Shown here: positions 18,747-28,065 of the stretch, piece after piece
Layout: each line of letters opens with the position of its first letter
Position numbering within the stretch: position 1 is the stretch's first letter
DNA from: CAZCGA01 sp964498075
GTDB lineage: Bacteria > Desulfobacterota > Binatia > HRBIN30
Assembly: GCA_964498075.1 (NCBI GenBank)
Contig: CAZCGA010000010.1
Location: 16,088 to 80,087, forward strand
Reading direction: 5' to 3'
DNA length: 64,000 bases
Position numbers and translations under genes: made by a program
Notes under the pieces: generated by a model
What the model was told of the DNA's origin: nothing
What the model saw: the letters and a program-made list of their open reading frames with translations, nothing else
Databases searched by the model: none

Positions 18747-20111
18747 ATGCGTGGGTTAAAGCGGAATCCTTGGCTGTTTGGCCTTGGGGTACTGCTCGCT
18801 GTCCTGGTGGTGTATGGAGGGCATGCCCGAGCCGACGTCACCACCGACCAGTCGGGCTCGCTCATCTTCTTCCCGAAGGTGATCGCCGATGGGACGCGAG
18901 ATACACTGATCGAACTGACCAACACCTCGAACATGGCGGCGTATGTGCACTGCTTCTACGTCAATGCGTCCGGGCACTGCCGCGTCTCCGGTGAGGCGTG
19001 CAAGACAGACATCGACTGCCCGACGGATCCGGTAGTGGAGACCTGCGACCGGCAGTGTGTGCCGAATGACTTCGACCTCCTGCTGACGGCTCAGCAGCCG
19101 ACTATGTGGCGAGTGTCGACCGGCCGCATCACCAACCTCTTCTTCCCGCCGCCGTGCCGCATCGGTCAGCGGTGTGCCTGCGCGGGTGGCGTCCAGTGCG
19201 ACGGCAATGGCCTGTCGGGTAGCCAGTGCTGCCCAGGCGATGAGCCGGGCCTGGCGGGGCAGAACTCGTTCGCGGTACCGAAGACCGGAACCGACTTCGA
19301 GGGGCTGCTGAAGTGCGTTCAAGTCGACGAGAACTTCGAGATGCCTGTGATGCAAAACTCGCTCAAGGGCGAAGCGGTGCTCGAAACCTTGGAGTCCGGA
19401 CAAGTCAGTGAGTACAATGCACTCTCGATTACGGCGTCCACGGGCCTGGACAGCAACCTCGATCTCCACCTCCTGAGCCCTGTGCCGTCAGGTGTCGTCA
19501 ACGGCGTGAACGAGTACAATGGCTGCCCAACGAGCCTGGTGCTCAACCACTACGCTGACGGGGCGGTCGATGCCTTCTCGGGCGCGTCGGTCACGACCGA
19601 GCTGACGCTCGTACCGTGCACGGACCTTCTGGAGGCGGCCCGTCCGACTCATACCGTAGTGAGCTTCAACCTGATCGACGAGTTTGAGGATCTGATCGGC
19701 AGTGCCGACGCAGTCGGTTTTGACTGCTTCTTCAACAGTCGCCTCGGCGACATCAGGAATTTCTTCAAATCGAAACTCGTGGGAGGCGCGGTTCCCGTCA
19801 CCAGCCCATTTGCCAAGACAAGGATCAAGGTCTCCTCAGGGTCGGTTTGTTACAGCGGGGACAACATCGGCAAGGGGTGCAACCCGGCCAACGGCGATGA
19901 TGACTGCACGGGATTCGAAACCACGGACACCGGTACGTCGCTGGGCTGCCGGGCGTCCAGCGCGGTTCTGGGCGTGGCAGAGGAGTTCCACTCAATTATC
20001 GGTCGTCCTGACGGCACCGCGGCTGTAAACCTCATTCAAGAGGGTAGCCGCACCGGGAACGATGGTCGCATGGGTGACCTCATTGTCGCTCCACGGTTGA
20101 AGCACGACTGA
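18747..20111 (+). CDS. Secreted protein of unknown function, tandem family member 1
   Basis: The 454-residue protein has a signal peptide ending near GHARA. The ATG at 18747 is fixed by the ribosome binding site AAAGGAGG. Landmarks shared with its three neighbours are SLIFFPKV, RDTLIELTNT, HCFYV, a QQPTMWRVSTG segment, LKCVQV, LKGEAVLE, LVLNHYADG, TELTLVPC, a DEFED segment and, near the end, AVLGVAEEFHS. Between these are two cysteine-rich inserts (for example CKTDIDC). The conserved hydrophobic strands suggest a beta-sandwich. I do not recognise a characterised family. It is the first gene of an apparent operon of four paralogues. Confidence 0.75.
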   Translation: MRGLKRNPWLFGLGVLLAVLVVYGGHARADVTTDQSGSLIFFPKVIADGTRDTLIELTNTSNMAAYVHCFYVNASGHCRVSGEACKTDIDCPTDPVVETCDRQCVPNDFDLLLTAQQPTMWRVSTGRITNLFFPPPCRIGQRCACAGGVQCDGNGLSGSQCCPGDEPGLAGQNSFAVPKTGTDFEGLLKCVQVDENFEMPVMQNSLKGEAVLETLESGQVSEYNALSITASTGLDSNLDLHLLSPVPSGVVNGVNEYNGCPTSLVLNHYADGAVDAFSGASVTTELTLVPCTDLLEAARPTHTVVSFNLIDEFEDLIGSADAVGFDCFFNSRLGDIRNFFKSKLVGGAVPVTSPFAKTRIKVSSGSVCYSGDNIGKGCNPANGDDDCTGFETTDTGTSLGCRASSAVLGVAEEFHSIIGRPDGTAAVNLIQEGSRTGNDGRMGDLIVAPRLKHD

Positions 20112-20203
20112 CGCGAGCCGGAGGAGAGGTGATGGCGATGAATCTGAACCCTATCGTTACTGGTTCGGGACGCTCCGGCGAGCGGAACGAAAGGAGAGGG
20201 GCA

Positions 20204-21568
20204 ATGATGAAGATTGCGCGAGTTGCTTCCGTGACTGCGTTGGTGGGGCTCGCGGCGGGAGTGGGGTTCTTCTCGGCCACTCCAATCGCCCGAGCGGCAA
20301 GTACTTCCGACAAGCCCGCAGCGATTCTGACATGGCCGAAGGTTGTGGTAGACACGCTCGGAAACTTTGGGGTGTGTGTCGACAGCCTAGGCAAGTCGTG
20401 CAGCAAGAACTCCGACTGCGGTAGCGGAGGCGTGTGCAACGCAACCCCAACTGACACGCTCATCCAGCTGAGCAACACTAGCCGAGTGCCGAAGCAGGCC
20501 CGTTGCTTTTACGTGGATGCGACGGATCACTGCAACGACGGCAGCGACCGAGTCTGCCGAGGTGCTTCCGATTGCCCACTCGACGGCGGTGGGTTTGCGC
20601 CATGTGCACAAAACTGGAACGAGATCGATTTCGACATCTTCATCACCCCTGACCAACCGCTGGCCTGGTACGCAAGCAGGGGGCTGCACAGAACAGAGTT
20701 CCCGAAGGAGGGGCCGGGCACGTGCAACAATCGTCCAGGCCTGTTCTGCTTCAGTGACAACGACTGCGGCGCGGGGGGCTGCAACCTTGGCGACACCAAC
20801 CTCGGTAGCGGCGTGCCACCGACGTCCGAAGATCCGTTCATCGGCTCGCTAACGTGTATCGAATTTGACCCCACGAAGAGGCCGCCTGTGCCTGATCAGT
20901 CTGATACGAGAAACACCCTGAAGGGCGAGGCTGCAATCATCGCTCTTCCGCCTGATAGCGAATTGCGCGCCGGCGTTGACGTCCAGAAGTACAACGCGGT
21001 GGGCCTACAGGCGACCGGCAACCAGTCGGGTCTAACCGGTCAATTGCAGATCGGTCCGGACAACGGCGACACCGGGGGCCAGGAGTACGCGGCTTGCCCA
21101 GCAACCCTCATTCTGAATCACCTCTTCGATGGCGCGACGGATCCGATTTCGGGTGACACTGAAGTCGACGCAACGGTGCGCACGGACCTGACCCTGGTGC
21201 CCTGCGGCAACAACCTGCTCACGCAAACCCCCGGTCGCGTGATCGCTCACTTCCTGGTCTTCAACGAATTCGAACAACGGTTCTCAGCAATCCGGACGGT
21301 CGACTGCTTCCTGGAGAGTCAGCTTTCGCGGATCGACACCTCGAATCCCACGCGCTCAATATTCAACGCGGGTGTGTCGGGCACGATTGCGGGTCAGAGC
21401 CGAATCCGAGGGGTGGGTTCAGCGGCGACAGGCCGTGGACTTCTCGGCGTGGCACGCGTGTTCTTCGCCAACGCCGAAACGACCTGGGAATCCGGCGCGG
21501 GCTACAACCTGCACCAATTCGGCGAACCCGCTGACAACGTGCAGGCAGACGTCATTACGATTCCCTAG
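20204..21568 (+). CDS. Secreted protein of unknown function, tandem family member 2
   Basis: The 454-residue paralogue has a signal peptide (MMKIARVASVTALVG..., cleavage near ARAAS) and a strong ribosome binding site AAAGGAGA just before ATG 20204. It keeps the family landmarks ILTWPKVVVD, DTLIQLSNTS, CFYVDA, DQPLAWYAS, LTCIEF, LKGEAAI, LILNHLFDG, TLVPC, FNEFEQRFS and GLLGVARVF. It has three cysteine inserts of the C-x(3-5)-DC-x(4-6)-C type (around GKSCSKNSDCGSGGVC, RVCRGASDC and FCFSDNDCGAGGC), more than member 1. It lies 92 bases after member 1 with no terminator seen between them. Confidence 0.75.
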   Translation: MMKIARVASVTALVGLAAGVGFFSATPIARAASTSDKPAAILTWPKVVVDTLGNFGVCVDSLGKSCSKNSDCGSGGVCNATPTDTLIQLSNTSRVPKQARCFYVDATDHCNDGSDRVCRGASDCPLDGGGFAPCAQNWNEIDFDIFITPDQPLAWYASRGLHRTEFPKEGPGTCNNRPGLFCFSDNDCGAGGCNLGDTNLGSGVPPTSEDPFIGSLTCIEFDPTKRPPVPDQSDTRNTLKGEAAIIALPPDSELRAGVDVQKYNAVGLQATGNQSGLTGQLQIGPDNGDTGGQEYAACPATLILNHLFDGATDPISGDTEVDATVRTDLTLVPCGNNLLTQTPGRVIAHFLVFNEFEQRFSAIRTVDCFLESQLSRIDTSNPTRSIFNAGVSGTIAGQSRIRGVGSAATGRGLLGVARVFFANAETTWESGAGYNLHQFGEPADNVQADVITIP

Positions 21569-21628
21569 CTCCGTCGTGTCGGCGAGGCGCGGTTAGTTCA
21601 GGCGGTGATGGCGAAAAGGAGGGAACTC

Positions 21629-22819
21629 ATGAGGACGATCCAAAGCGTGCGCGCCGGCTGGCTCGTGGGTGCACTCGGAGCATGTCTTGTAATTGCGGGC
21701 GCGGCGCGAGCGGATGTATCCACGGAGCGCCCAGGGTCCATCCTAATCTTCCCGAAGGTCGTCAACGATGGAACCCGTGACACAATCATCCAGGTTACGA
21801 ACACCGGAAACATGATTAATCGCCTTCGATGCTTTTACCTCGACGGTGAGCTCGGGCGCAACGGCCGGCCGATCTGCCAGGAAACAGACTTCTTCCTTAT
21901 ACTAACCAAGCAGCAGCCGACCCATTGGCGGGTGAGTACTGGCCGTGAAGCAAACATCCTGTCAGCGTTCGGGAGTGAAGAAGCCGGGCTCGATCCGGGT
22001 GTGGTGCCAGCCCAAGCGGTAGGATTTCAAGGTGCGTTGGTATGTGTCGAGGTGAACGAAGATGAACGACCGGTCTCCCAGAGCAAGCTCTTGGGAACCG
22101 CAACGCTCCTCGGACGGGTAAAGGGAGACCCGAGCTTGGCGTCGGAGCTGAGTAAGTACAATGGAATTGCCATCGCTGGATTGGCGGGAAACAACATGGA
22201 TGGCGATCTGAAGCTCGAGGCGGAACCGGGCGACGATCCCAAAACCAAGGAGTACAACGCCTGCCCGGCAACAAACATCCTGAATTTCATTCCGGACGGG
22301 GGCTTGGATCCGGTAATCCAAGCGTTCGGAAACGGCGGGATCTGCGACGCCGCTAGCGATGTGCCTGGGGCGCCCTGTAATGTGAACGACGCCGGCGCAT
22401 GTCCCAACGGGTCCTGCGACGCGAGCGTAGCCCGTTCGAGTGTGACGACGAACCTGACGGTGTTGCCGTGCGATCTAGACTTCCGCAACGGGATCCCGAC
22501 CACGGTGACCCTGCAGTTTGAGGTGCGGGATGAGTTCGAGACGCTGATCACGGGAGGTCGCAGGAACGTGACCTGCGTGCAGAGCTTCGAGATCGGCAGC
22601 GGCACCCTGACGCAGATGCGGTCCAGTCTGCTGCCGCAGGGGGCCGTATTTACTCAGTACGCAACGGTTCGTATCAACGCCACTGTCGGTGGCCCCGTGC
22701 TAGCGGTGGCTGAGTCCTTCCATACCGACAGCATCGGTAATACCGCTGCAAGCGCTGAGAACCTGAGCGTTGAGGGGACCGATCCAAGCGCTCAGATCAA
22801 GCTATCCGACGGGCCGTGA
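21629..22819 (+). CDS. Secreted protein of unknown function, tandem family member 3
   Basis: The 396-residue paralogue follows the ribosome binding site AAAAGGAGGG. It has a signal peptide ending near GAARA and the family landmarks SILIFPKVVND, RDTIIQVTNTG, CFYLDG, QQPTHWRVSTG, LVCVEV, YNACPATNILN, TNLTVLPC and DEFETLI, then PVLAVAESFHTD. The early cysteine insert of members 1 and 2 is absent. Instead a cysteine-rich piece (ICDAASDVPGAPC... CPNGSC) sits just before the conserved TTNLTVLPC strand. Member 1 is the closest relative by eye (both read RPGS or QSGS then FPKV and DGTRDT). Confidence 0.75.
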   Translation: MRTIQSVRAGWLVGALGACLVIAGAARADVSTERPGSILIFPKVVNDGTRDTIIQVTNTGNMINRLRCFYLDGELGRNGRPICQETDFFLILTKQQPTHWRVSTGREANILSAFGSEEAGLDPGVVPAQAVGFQGALVCVEVNEDERPVSQSKLLGTATLLGRVKGDPSLASELSKYNGIAIAGLAGNNMDGDLKLEAEPGDDPKTKEYNACPATNILNFIPDGGLDPVIQAFGNGGICDAASDVPGAPCNVNDAGACPNGSCDASVARSSVTTNLTVLPCDLDFRNGIPTTVTLQFEVRDEFETLITGGRRNVTCVQSFEIGSGTLTQMRSSLLPQGAVFTQYATVRINATVGGPVLAVAESFHTDSIGNTAASAENLSVEGTDPSAQIKLSDGP

Positions 22820-22890
22820 GGGGAACGCAGGATGGCGAGGCGCGAGAGAGAATGCGCGGCGATTGCTCAGGGACCCAAAGGAGACGCACG

Positions 22891-24093
22891 ATGAAGAAGC
22901 GGGTATTGTCGATGGCGGTGGTCGGTGGTCTCGCGGCGTTTGGGGCGCTCCTCGGAGTACCGCACCGAGGTGAGGCGCAAGCCATGATTGGGTCGGACCG
23001 GTCTGCCGGGCTGGTCATTTTTCCGAAGATCGTGGTCGATTCCGCTGGGGTATTTCACGGGGGTCGAGCGGTCGATACAGTGATTCAGCTTACCAATACG
23101 GCGCAGCAAGGGGATTTCAACACCGACGATACTGGTCTGCGATTCGTTCACTGTAGCTTGGTGAACGCGACTGGGCATTGCGGGAGCTGCGATCCCAACC
23201 TGTCCGGCCCGGCGTGCGAGACGAACGCACAGTGCGGACCAGGGGGCATCTGTGAGGCATGTTGGAGTGAGACGGACTTCACCTTTTCAATGACCCACGA
23301 CCAGCCTACCGGTTGGCGCGCCAGCGAAGGAATAGCAGGTAGCGTCGGGAATACACCCGAGGATCCGTTCGTCGGTGAGCTGAAGTGCTTCGAAGTGAAT
23401 GGTGCGATACCGCCGGATGCCCTGCTACCGATTAATGCGAATGATCTGATCGGCAAGGCAACCATTGAGGAGGTAACAGGCGGTGCACCGGGGAGTGTGG
23501 ACGCGAGAACGTATAGCGCGATTGGAGTGCCGGCTGTCTTGGCGGATGGGTCCGTGCAGGGCGATGAGGTGCTGTGCCTCGGGTCGAACTCAGCGTCCAG
23601 CGAGTGCGCCGGTGCTGAGTACGCGAGCTGTCCCAGCACGCTGATCCTCAACCACTTCTTCGATAACGTCGGGGCAGTGGAGAGCACGACAACAGACCTT
23701 ACGCTGGTTCCGTGCACCGAGAACATAGTGGATCCGGATGCGCAACCGATTACGGCAGTGCAGTTCCTGGTCTTCAACGAGTTCGAGCAGCGTTTGTCTG
23801 GGAGCCTTAGGATTAGTTGCTTCAAGGAGACACGTCTATCCAATATCGACCGGAGAGTCGGCCAGGAGCTGTCCTCCATATTCAACGTCGCCCTTCAGGG
23901 GACGTTGGCGGGGCAGACGCGGATTCGACCGGTCACGGGCTCCGAGACTGACACGGGACACGGCCTGCTCGCCCTTGCTGAGGAGTTCCGCACGGCCGGC
24001 AGGGGAGAGTTCCGCGGATCGGCCGCGTTCAACGTTGGTTATGCGGGGACGAACGATAACAAGGCGGATTTCATTCGGTTCTTGGTCAAGTAG
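22891..24093 (+). CDS. Secreted protein of unknown function, tandem family member 4
   Basis: The 400-residue paralogue uses ATG 22891 behind AAAGGAGA. The signal peptide ends near RGEAQA. Landmarks are GLVIFPKIVVDS, VDTVIQLTNT, DQPTGWRASEG, ELKCFEV, CPSTLILNHFFD, TDLTLVPC, FNEFEQRLSGS and GLLALAEEF. One cysteine insert (CETNAQCGPGGIC) follows the HCGSC segment. It shares NEFEQR and the DxGHGLL/TGRGLL tail with member 2, so 1/3 and 2/4 may be the older pairs. A strong hairpin terminator follows 30 bases after the stop, closing the operon. Confidence 0.75.
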   Translation: MKKRVLSMAVVGGLAAFGALLGVPHRGEAQAMIGSDRSAGLVIFPKIVVDSAGVFHGGRAVDTVIQLTNTAQQGDFNTDDTGLRFVHCSLVNATGHCGSCDPNLSGPACETNAQCGPGGICEACWSETDFTFSMTHDQPTGWRASEGIAGSVGNTPEDPFVGELKCFEVNGAIPPDALLPINANDLIGKATIEEVTGGAPGSVDARTYSAIGVPAVLADGSVQGDEVLCLGSNSASSECAGAEYASCPSTLILNHFFDNVGAVESTTTDLTLVPCTENIVDPDAQPITAVQFLVFNEFEQRLSGSLRISCFKETRLSNIDRRVGQELSSIFNVALQGTLAGQTRIRPVTGSETDTGHGLLALAEEFRTAGRGEFRGSAAFNVGYAGTNDNKADFIRFLVK

Positions 24094-24123
24094 CAAGCTG
24101 GGGAGTTGTCGGAAGCTGCGAGA

Positions 24124-24153
24124 GGGCCGACCGTCCGAAGGGACGGCCGGCCC
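24124..24153 (+). terminator. Rho-independent terminator ending the secreted-protein operon
   Basis: A 13-bp stem with one mismatch (24124-24136 pairing with 24141-24153) is closed by a GAAG tetraloop and followed by TTGTGCGTCTT. It lies 30 bases after the last gene of the cluster. Confidence 0.75.
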
Positions 24154-24337
24154 TTGTGCGTCTTGGACGTTCACCTGTTGAACACTTGGAAGCCGTACGC
24201 TCAGATCTGTACAGCCTGGAGGAGAATTGCCCCGCCAGGTGTGTGCGGTTGTTGGCGTCTAGTTGGGCATGCGGAGTGCTTTCGATCCGCTGGCAGTGGC
24301 GGGGATTTTGGGTGGGGAGCGGCGCGGTGGCCAGGGA

Positions 24338-24736
24338 ATGACACGAAAGAAGATCCTAGTGGTCGAGGACAACCTGGATAACAGGAGAATACTAGTCTAC
24401 CGCCTTAGACGGATGGGAGACTTCGAGATCACTGAGGCCAGCAACGGGCAGGAGGCGCTTGCCGCGATTGAGGTGGAGGTGCCTGATGTGGTGTTTATGG
24501 ACCTTAAGATGCCTGTGATGGACGGCTGGGAGGCAACGCGGCGCATACGGGCTCTAGATCGAGGGCAACGGATTCCAATCATCGCGTTGACGGCGCAGGC
24601 AATGGCCGGTGACGAGCAGAAGGCGCTTGCCGCAGGTTGTGACGACTACATAGCGAAGCCCATTGTCGATCCCTGCGTGGTACGGGATAAGTTGGAACGG
24701 CTGTTGGCAATCGGGCGTGATGAAAGCCGAGCGTAG
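24338..24736 (+). CDS. Single-domain response regulator (CheY-like)
   Basis: The 132-residue receiver domain has the acidic pair in ILVVEDN, the phosphoacceptor Asp in VFMDLKMPVMDG, the conserved Thr in IIALTAQAM and the Lys in YIAKPI. There is no output domain, so it would act through protein contacts or as a phosphate relay. The ATG at 24338 follows CAGGGA at close spacing. No kinase is adjacent; the kinases at 26-29 kb are the nearest candidates. Confidence 0.88.
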   Translation: MTRKKILVVEDNLDNRRILVYRLRRMGDFEITEASNGQEALAAIEVEVPDVVFMDLKMPVMDGWEATRRIRALDRGQRIPIIALTAQAMAGDEQKALAAGCDDYIAKPIVDPCVVRDKLERLLAIGRDESRA

Positions 24737-24945
24737 AAGTAGGTCGTCTGGGCGCGCGGGGATGCTGTGGTGCATCCCGAAGGCCATCCAGGGGTTGCCT
24801 TTAGGTGGGCACGATCGACCCGCGAACCTAGAAAGCGGAGGAAGAGCGATCCGTGCGGCCGGTCTTGTGACTATGGTCGGGAGCGGTGAGGGAATTTAGA
24901 CTCCATCCGCGGTTGAGGAGCCCGCGGCGCTTGAGGAGGGAGCTA

Positions 24946-25185
24946 CTAGTGTGTAGTGAGGCTCTCATCATCTAGCGGATTCTTCCCGGTGGCCTCTAGT
25001 GACAGGCCGTGCCGCGCTGCAACCTCCATGAGCGTCGCCCTTGCTAGCTTGCTCGGTCGAAAGCGGCGGTTCTCCCATCGGTTGACGGTGCCTACCGTAA
25101 TTCCCAACTCATGAGCGAACTCCTCTTGCGTCATTTTGAGTTGATGGCGCAGGGAGCGAACCATCTGGCTCATATCATCGAACAT
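24946..25185 (-). CDS. Small XRE-family helix-turn-helix regulator
   Basis: The 79-residue protein is a single helix-turn-helix domain (MTQEEFAHELGITVGTVNRW) with the typical XRE pattern, preceded by a strong ribosome binding site (GGAGGAG). The C-terminal tail (PLDDESLTTH) has no known partner domain. No toxin gene is adjacent, so it is more likely a lone regulator than an antitoxin. Its target is unknown. Confidence 0.85.
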   Translation of the reverse strand: MFDDMSQMVRSLRHQLKMTQEEFAHELGITVGTVNRWENRRFRPSKLARATLMEVAARHGLSLEATGKNPLDDESLTTH

Positions 25186-25471
25186 GTGCGTTGCTCCTCC
25201 GGTTCCTTCGCAGCTAACCGCTGCATCTGCTTCGGTAGTCGACAGAGCAAGTCAGGTGCCACGAACGATTCACACCCACCCGGTGCGCCGGCCAATACGC
25301 GAACTGTCACGGGTATAGCGAGACCCGAAGAAGGGGGTGCTTTTGGTGACGAATCCGTTAGGAAGGTGCTTCTTGGTTCATCGCCGTCGGATTTTTCCGG
25401 GCATCCGCTTACGCATGACCCGAGTGGCGCTGTGACTGGACTTCTGAAGGCGGCCGCGGATGGAGCTCACA

Positions 25472-25915
25472 TCAGGGTTTCGGGGGTGGGCCGGTCGCGA
25501 TGCGTTGCGGCAGTCCGGAGGCTTCGTTACCCTGCGGGCGAATCTCCTTCGTCTTCAGATTGGAGCGCCACACAGCCACTTTGCGTTCGGAGCCCTCCTT
25601 CCACAGGAGCGTCACCTCGTACTCTGGCCCGTCACGCTGAATGGCATCCCAGCTGAATTCGCCGACGTAGATGTCCTGCTCCTTTGCCTTCAGCGAGTAG
25701 CCCCGGATCATGTCGTAGAGGCTCTCGGAGCCCGTTGGCTTGAAACTCTTCACCAACTCGATCGCATCGTTCTTCTTGTCTGCCCAACGCTCCCCGACGA
25801 TGAGTGGCGCGCCAATGTAGACAGCAAAGCCGACTGCAAAGGCGGCGAGGCTTCCCCACCCGAGTATCGCTCCCAAGGAACTCTCGTGCTTTGACTCCGT
25901 GTCCTGCGCCATCAT
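25472..25915 (-). CDS. Hypothetical membrane-anchored protein
   Basis: The protein has 147 residues starting MMAQDTESK, with one hydrophobic segment (residues about 16-40, LGAILGWGSLAAFAVGFAVY) and a soluble remainder that includes YDMIRGYSLKAKEQD, EVTLLWKEG and AVWRSNLKTKEIRP. An in-frame upstream extension to 26032 is Arg-rich and unlikely to be translated. The soluble part looks like a small all-beta domain. I do not recognise it. The gene is divergent from the histidine kinase. Confidence 0.6.
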   Translation of the reverse strand: MMAQDTESKHESSLGAILGWGSLAAFAVGFAVYIGAPLIVGERWADKKNDAIELVKSFKPTGSESLYDMIRGYSLKAKEQDIYVGEFSWDAIQRDGPEYEVTLLWKEGSERKVAVWRSNLKTKEIRPQGNEASGLPQRIATGPPPKP

Positions 25916-26188
25916 TTCCCCCGATCCACTGGGCGTGCCGCCGTCGTCATGGTCTCGGCTTGCGCAATTAGCCGACCGTGAGGCCGAACGCAAGCGGAGC
26001 AGAGGTCGGCACCGGGGCCGGCCGCGGAGCAACCCACACGTTCAAAATACGTAGCGGTGTCAATCCGTTTTCGTTGCGCTGTCGTCGCAGTGCCCACAAA
26101 GAATACCGCGACGCCAACGGCGCACTGGCATAGAGCTTGCGGTATCACTCGCGCCATGACGCGCGACACGCGTGCGTGAGGTTCCCCG

Positions 26189-27577
26189 ATGGTTGACGCA
26201 TGGGCTGGGAACCTGCTCGCGAAGTACGAGGAAGAACGAGGCCGATTGACTCGCCGGCGAACCCAAACGGCCGCACTCCTGGGGATCTCCATCATCCCTT
26301 TCTACGGTGTGAGCGACTACCTGCTGTACCCTCGGTATTTCCGGATCTTGCTGATGACGCGCGTGCTGTCCGTACTGCTGGGTGTCGCCAGTCTGACACT
26401 CGTGCGCAGTCACTTCGGCGAATCGTTCCCCTACTTGATTGGAATGACGCTCGGCATCGGCTTCGCCATGACGGCTTCCGGAGTCCCCGTGTTCCTGCTC
26501 GGGTACGGTGTCGTCTACTACGTCGGGTGTATTGTCGTGATTTTCGGGATGGCATTGCTGCTCCCGTGGCGCTTTGTACACGCGGCCGGGCTGTCGCTTG
26601 CGCTTTTGGCGATGTACATCGGTGCTGCCTTGCTGCACGGATCGATCCCCGATTGGCCTGAGTTCGTGTGCTATGCGTCCATCATCGGCGCCTCGATCGG
26701 GATCGCGCTAGTCGGCATGACCGCGAGCGAAGCGCTGCGACTCCGCGAGTTCCGCAGCCGCGTCGCGTTTCAGGATGAGTTCGACAAGAAGTGTCAACTC
26801 GCAGCAGCCCTCGCCGAGAAGACCGCCAAGCTCGAATCTCTCAATCGCGAGATGGAGGATCTCCTCTACGTCGCCTCGCACGATCTGCGCGCTCCCTTGA
26901 TCAACGTGCAAGGGTTCTCGCGCGAGCTCCAGATCGGTTTGGCTCAGCTGCGCAGTCAGAACGGCAAGTCTCCCGAGACCAGCGCGGTGCTCACCGATAC
27001 CGACGAGTCACTGCAATTCATCCTGACTGCCGTCGCGCGCATGGACTCATTGATCAACTCGTTGCTCAGCGTCTCGCGTATCACGACCCGAACGAACCCC
27101 ACGGAACAGGTAGATTTGAACGGCCTCGTAGTGAAACTCGCGGCGTCGTTTCACTACCAGCTGACAGAGAAGCAGATCGCGCTCGAATGGGATCCGTTGC
27201 CCGTCGTTGTCGGCGACCCCGTCCGACTTGGACAGTTGTTCGGCAATCTCATCGACAACGCCATCAAATACATGGGAGACCGCCCGGTGCGCCGCATCCA
27301 CGTGGGGGTAGACAACGGCGGCGGCGAACGGCGGTTCTTCGTTCGTGACACCGGCCCGGGCATCCCGAGGGACGAACACGAGCAGGTGTTTCGTCTGTTC
27401 CGACGGCTCGCGAACGGCGACTGTCCGGGCGAAGGGATCGGCCTCGCGATGGTTCGCAAGATCGTTGAGAAGCACGGCGGAAAGATTTGGGTCGATCCGG
27501 CGGCGGCACCGGGTGCGACTTTTTGGTTCACGCTGCAAGGTTCGTTACCGGTCTTCGAGAACGGAGGTGTGCAGTGA
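26189..27577 (+). CDS. Membrane histidine kinase
   Basis: The 462-residue sensor kinase has five or six hydrophobic segments between residues 27 and 180 and no obvious extracellular domain. A coiled linker follows, then the HisKA phosphoacceptor motif DLLYVASHDLRAPLINVQGF with the conserved His. The ATPase domain has the N box (LIDNAIKY), the G1 box DTGPGIP and the G2 box GEGIGLAM. It directly precedes, and overlaps by one base, a Rcp-like response regulator. The pair fits the kinase/Rcp1 style found beside phytochrome-type kinases, but no chromophore domain is present here. Confidence 0.9.
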   Translation: MVDAWAGNLLAKYEEERGRLTRRRTQTAALLGISIIPFYGVSDYLLYPRYFRILLMTRVLSVLLGVASLTLVRSHFGESFPYLIGMTLGIGFAMTASGVPVFLLGYGVVYYVGCIVVIFGMALLLPWRFVHAAGLSLALLAMYIGAALLHGSIPDWPEFVCYASIIGASIGIALVGMTASEALRLREFRSRVAFQDEFDKKCQLAAALAEKTAKLESLNREMEDLLYVASHDLRAPLINVQGFSRELQIGLAQLRSQNGKSPETSAVLTDTDESLQFILTAVARMDSLINSLLSVSRITTRTNPTEQVDLNGLVVKLAASFHYQLTEKQIALEWDPLPVVVGDPVRLGQLFGNLIDNAIKYMGDRPVRRIHVGVDNGGGERRFFVRDTGPGIPRDEHEQVFRLFRRLANGDCPGEGIGLAMVRKIVEKHGGKIWVDPAAAPGATFWFTLQGSLPVFENGGVQ

Positions 27578-28065
27578 TGCTGGAGCGGAAAGCAGTAACC
27601 ATCCTCCTGGTAGAGGATGACGATGGACACGCTCGCCTGTTGGAAAAAAACCTGCGCCGCGGCGGTGTGAGTAACCGCTTGGTACGGGTCGCAGACGGCC
27701 AGGAGGCCGTCGACTACGTGTCGCGAACGCCACCGTACAACGATGCGACGACGCACCCCGCTCCGAGCATCATCTTGTTGGACGTGCGCATGCCGAGGTT
27801 GGATGGCTTCGAGGTCTTGGCTCATCTGAAGAGCGATCCCTTGTTGATGAAGATTCCCGTCATCATGCTCACATCAACCGACAACCAAGCCGAGATCAAT
27901 CGCGCTTACGAGATGGGAGCGAATGGCTATGTGGTCAAACCCGTCGGGGTTGAGTCATTCATCGATCGAGTCGTCAAGCTCGGGATGTTCATCGAGGTCA
28001 TCGAGCTTCCGGAGCACGAGTGGGAACAGCATGGATCAAGCGACGAGCGACATATTGGTGGTTGA
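27577..28065 (+). CDS. Rcp1-like response regulator
   Basis: The 162-residue single receiver domain has ILLVEDDDGHARLLEKNL at the start, the phosphoacceptor Asp in IILLDVRMPRLDG, Thr/Ser in VIMLTST and Lys in YVVKPV. The long acidic insertion after the third strand (SRTPPYNDATTHP) is the hallmark of the Rcp/CphB group that partners light or redox kinases. The start ATG overlaps the stop TGA of the kinase gene (TGATG), with GGAGG upstream, so the two are co-translated. Its last 35 bases overlap the next gene. Confidence 0.9.
   Translation: MLERKAVTILLVEDDDGHARLLEKNLRRGGVSNRLVRVADGQEAVDYVSRTPPYNDATTHPAPSIILLDVRMPRLDGFEVLAHLKSDPLLMKIPVIMLTSTDNQAEINRAYEMGANGYVVKPVGVESFIDRVVKLGMFIEVIELPEHEWEQHGSSDERHIGG

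Noticed and set aside
24737..25471. Toxin partner for the XRE gene at 24946
   Set aside because: Neither flanking gap (24737-24945 and 25186-25471) has a frame with a ribosome binding site and toxin-like features, so the regulator is treated as a single gene.
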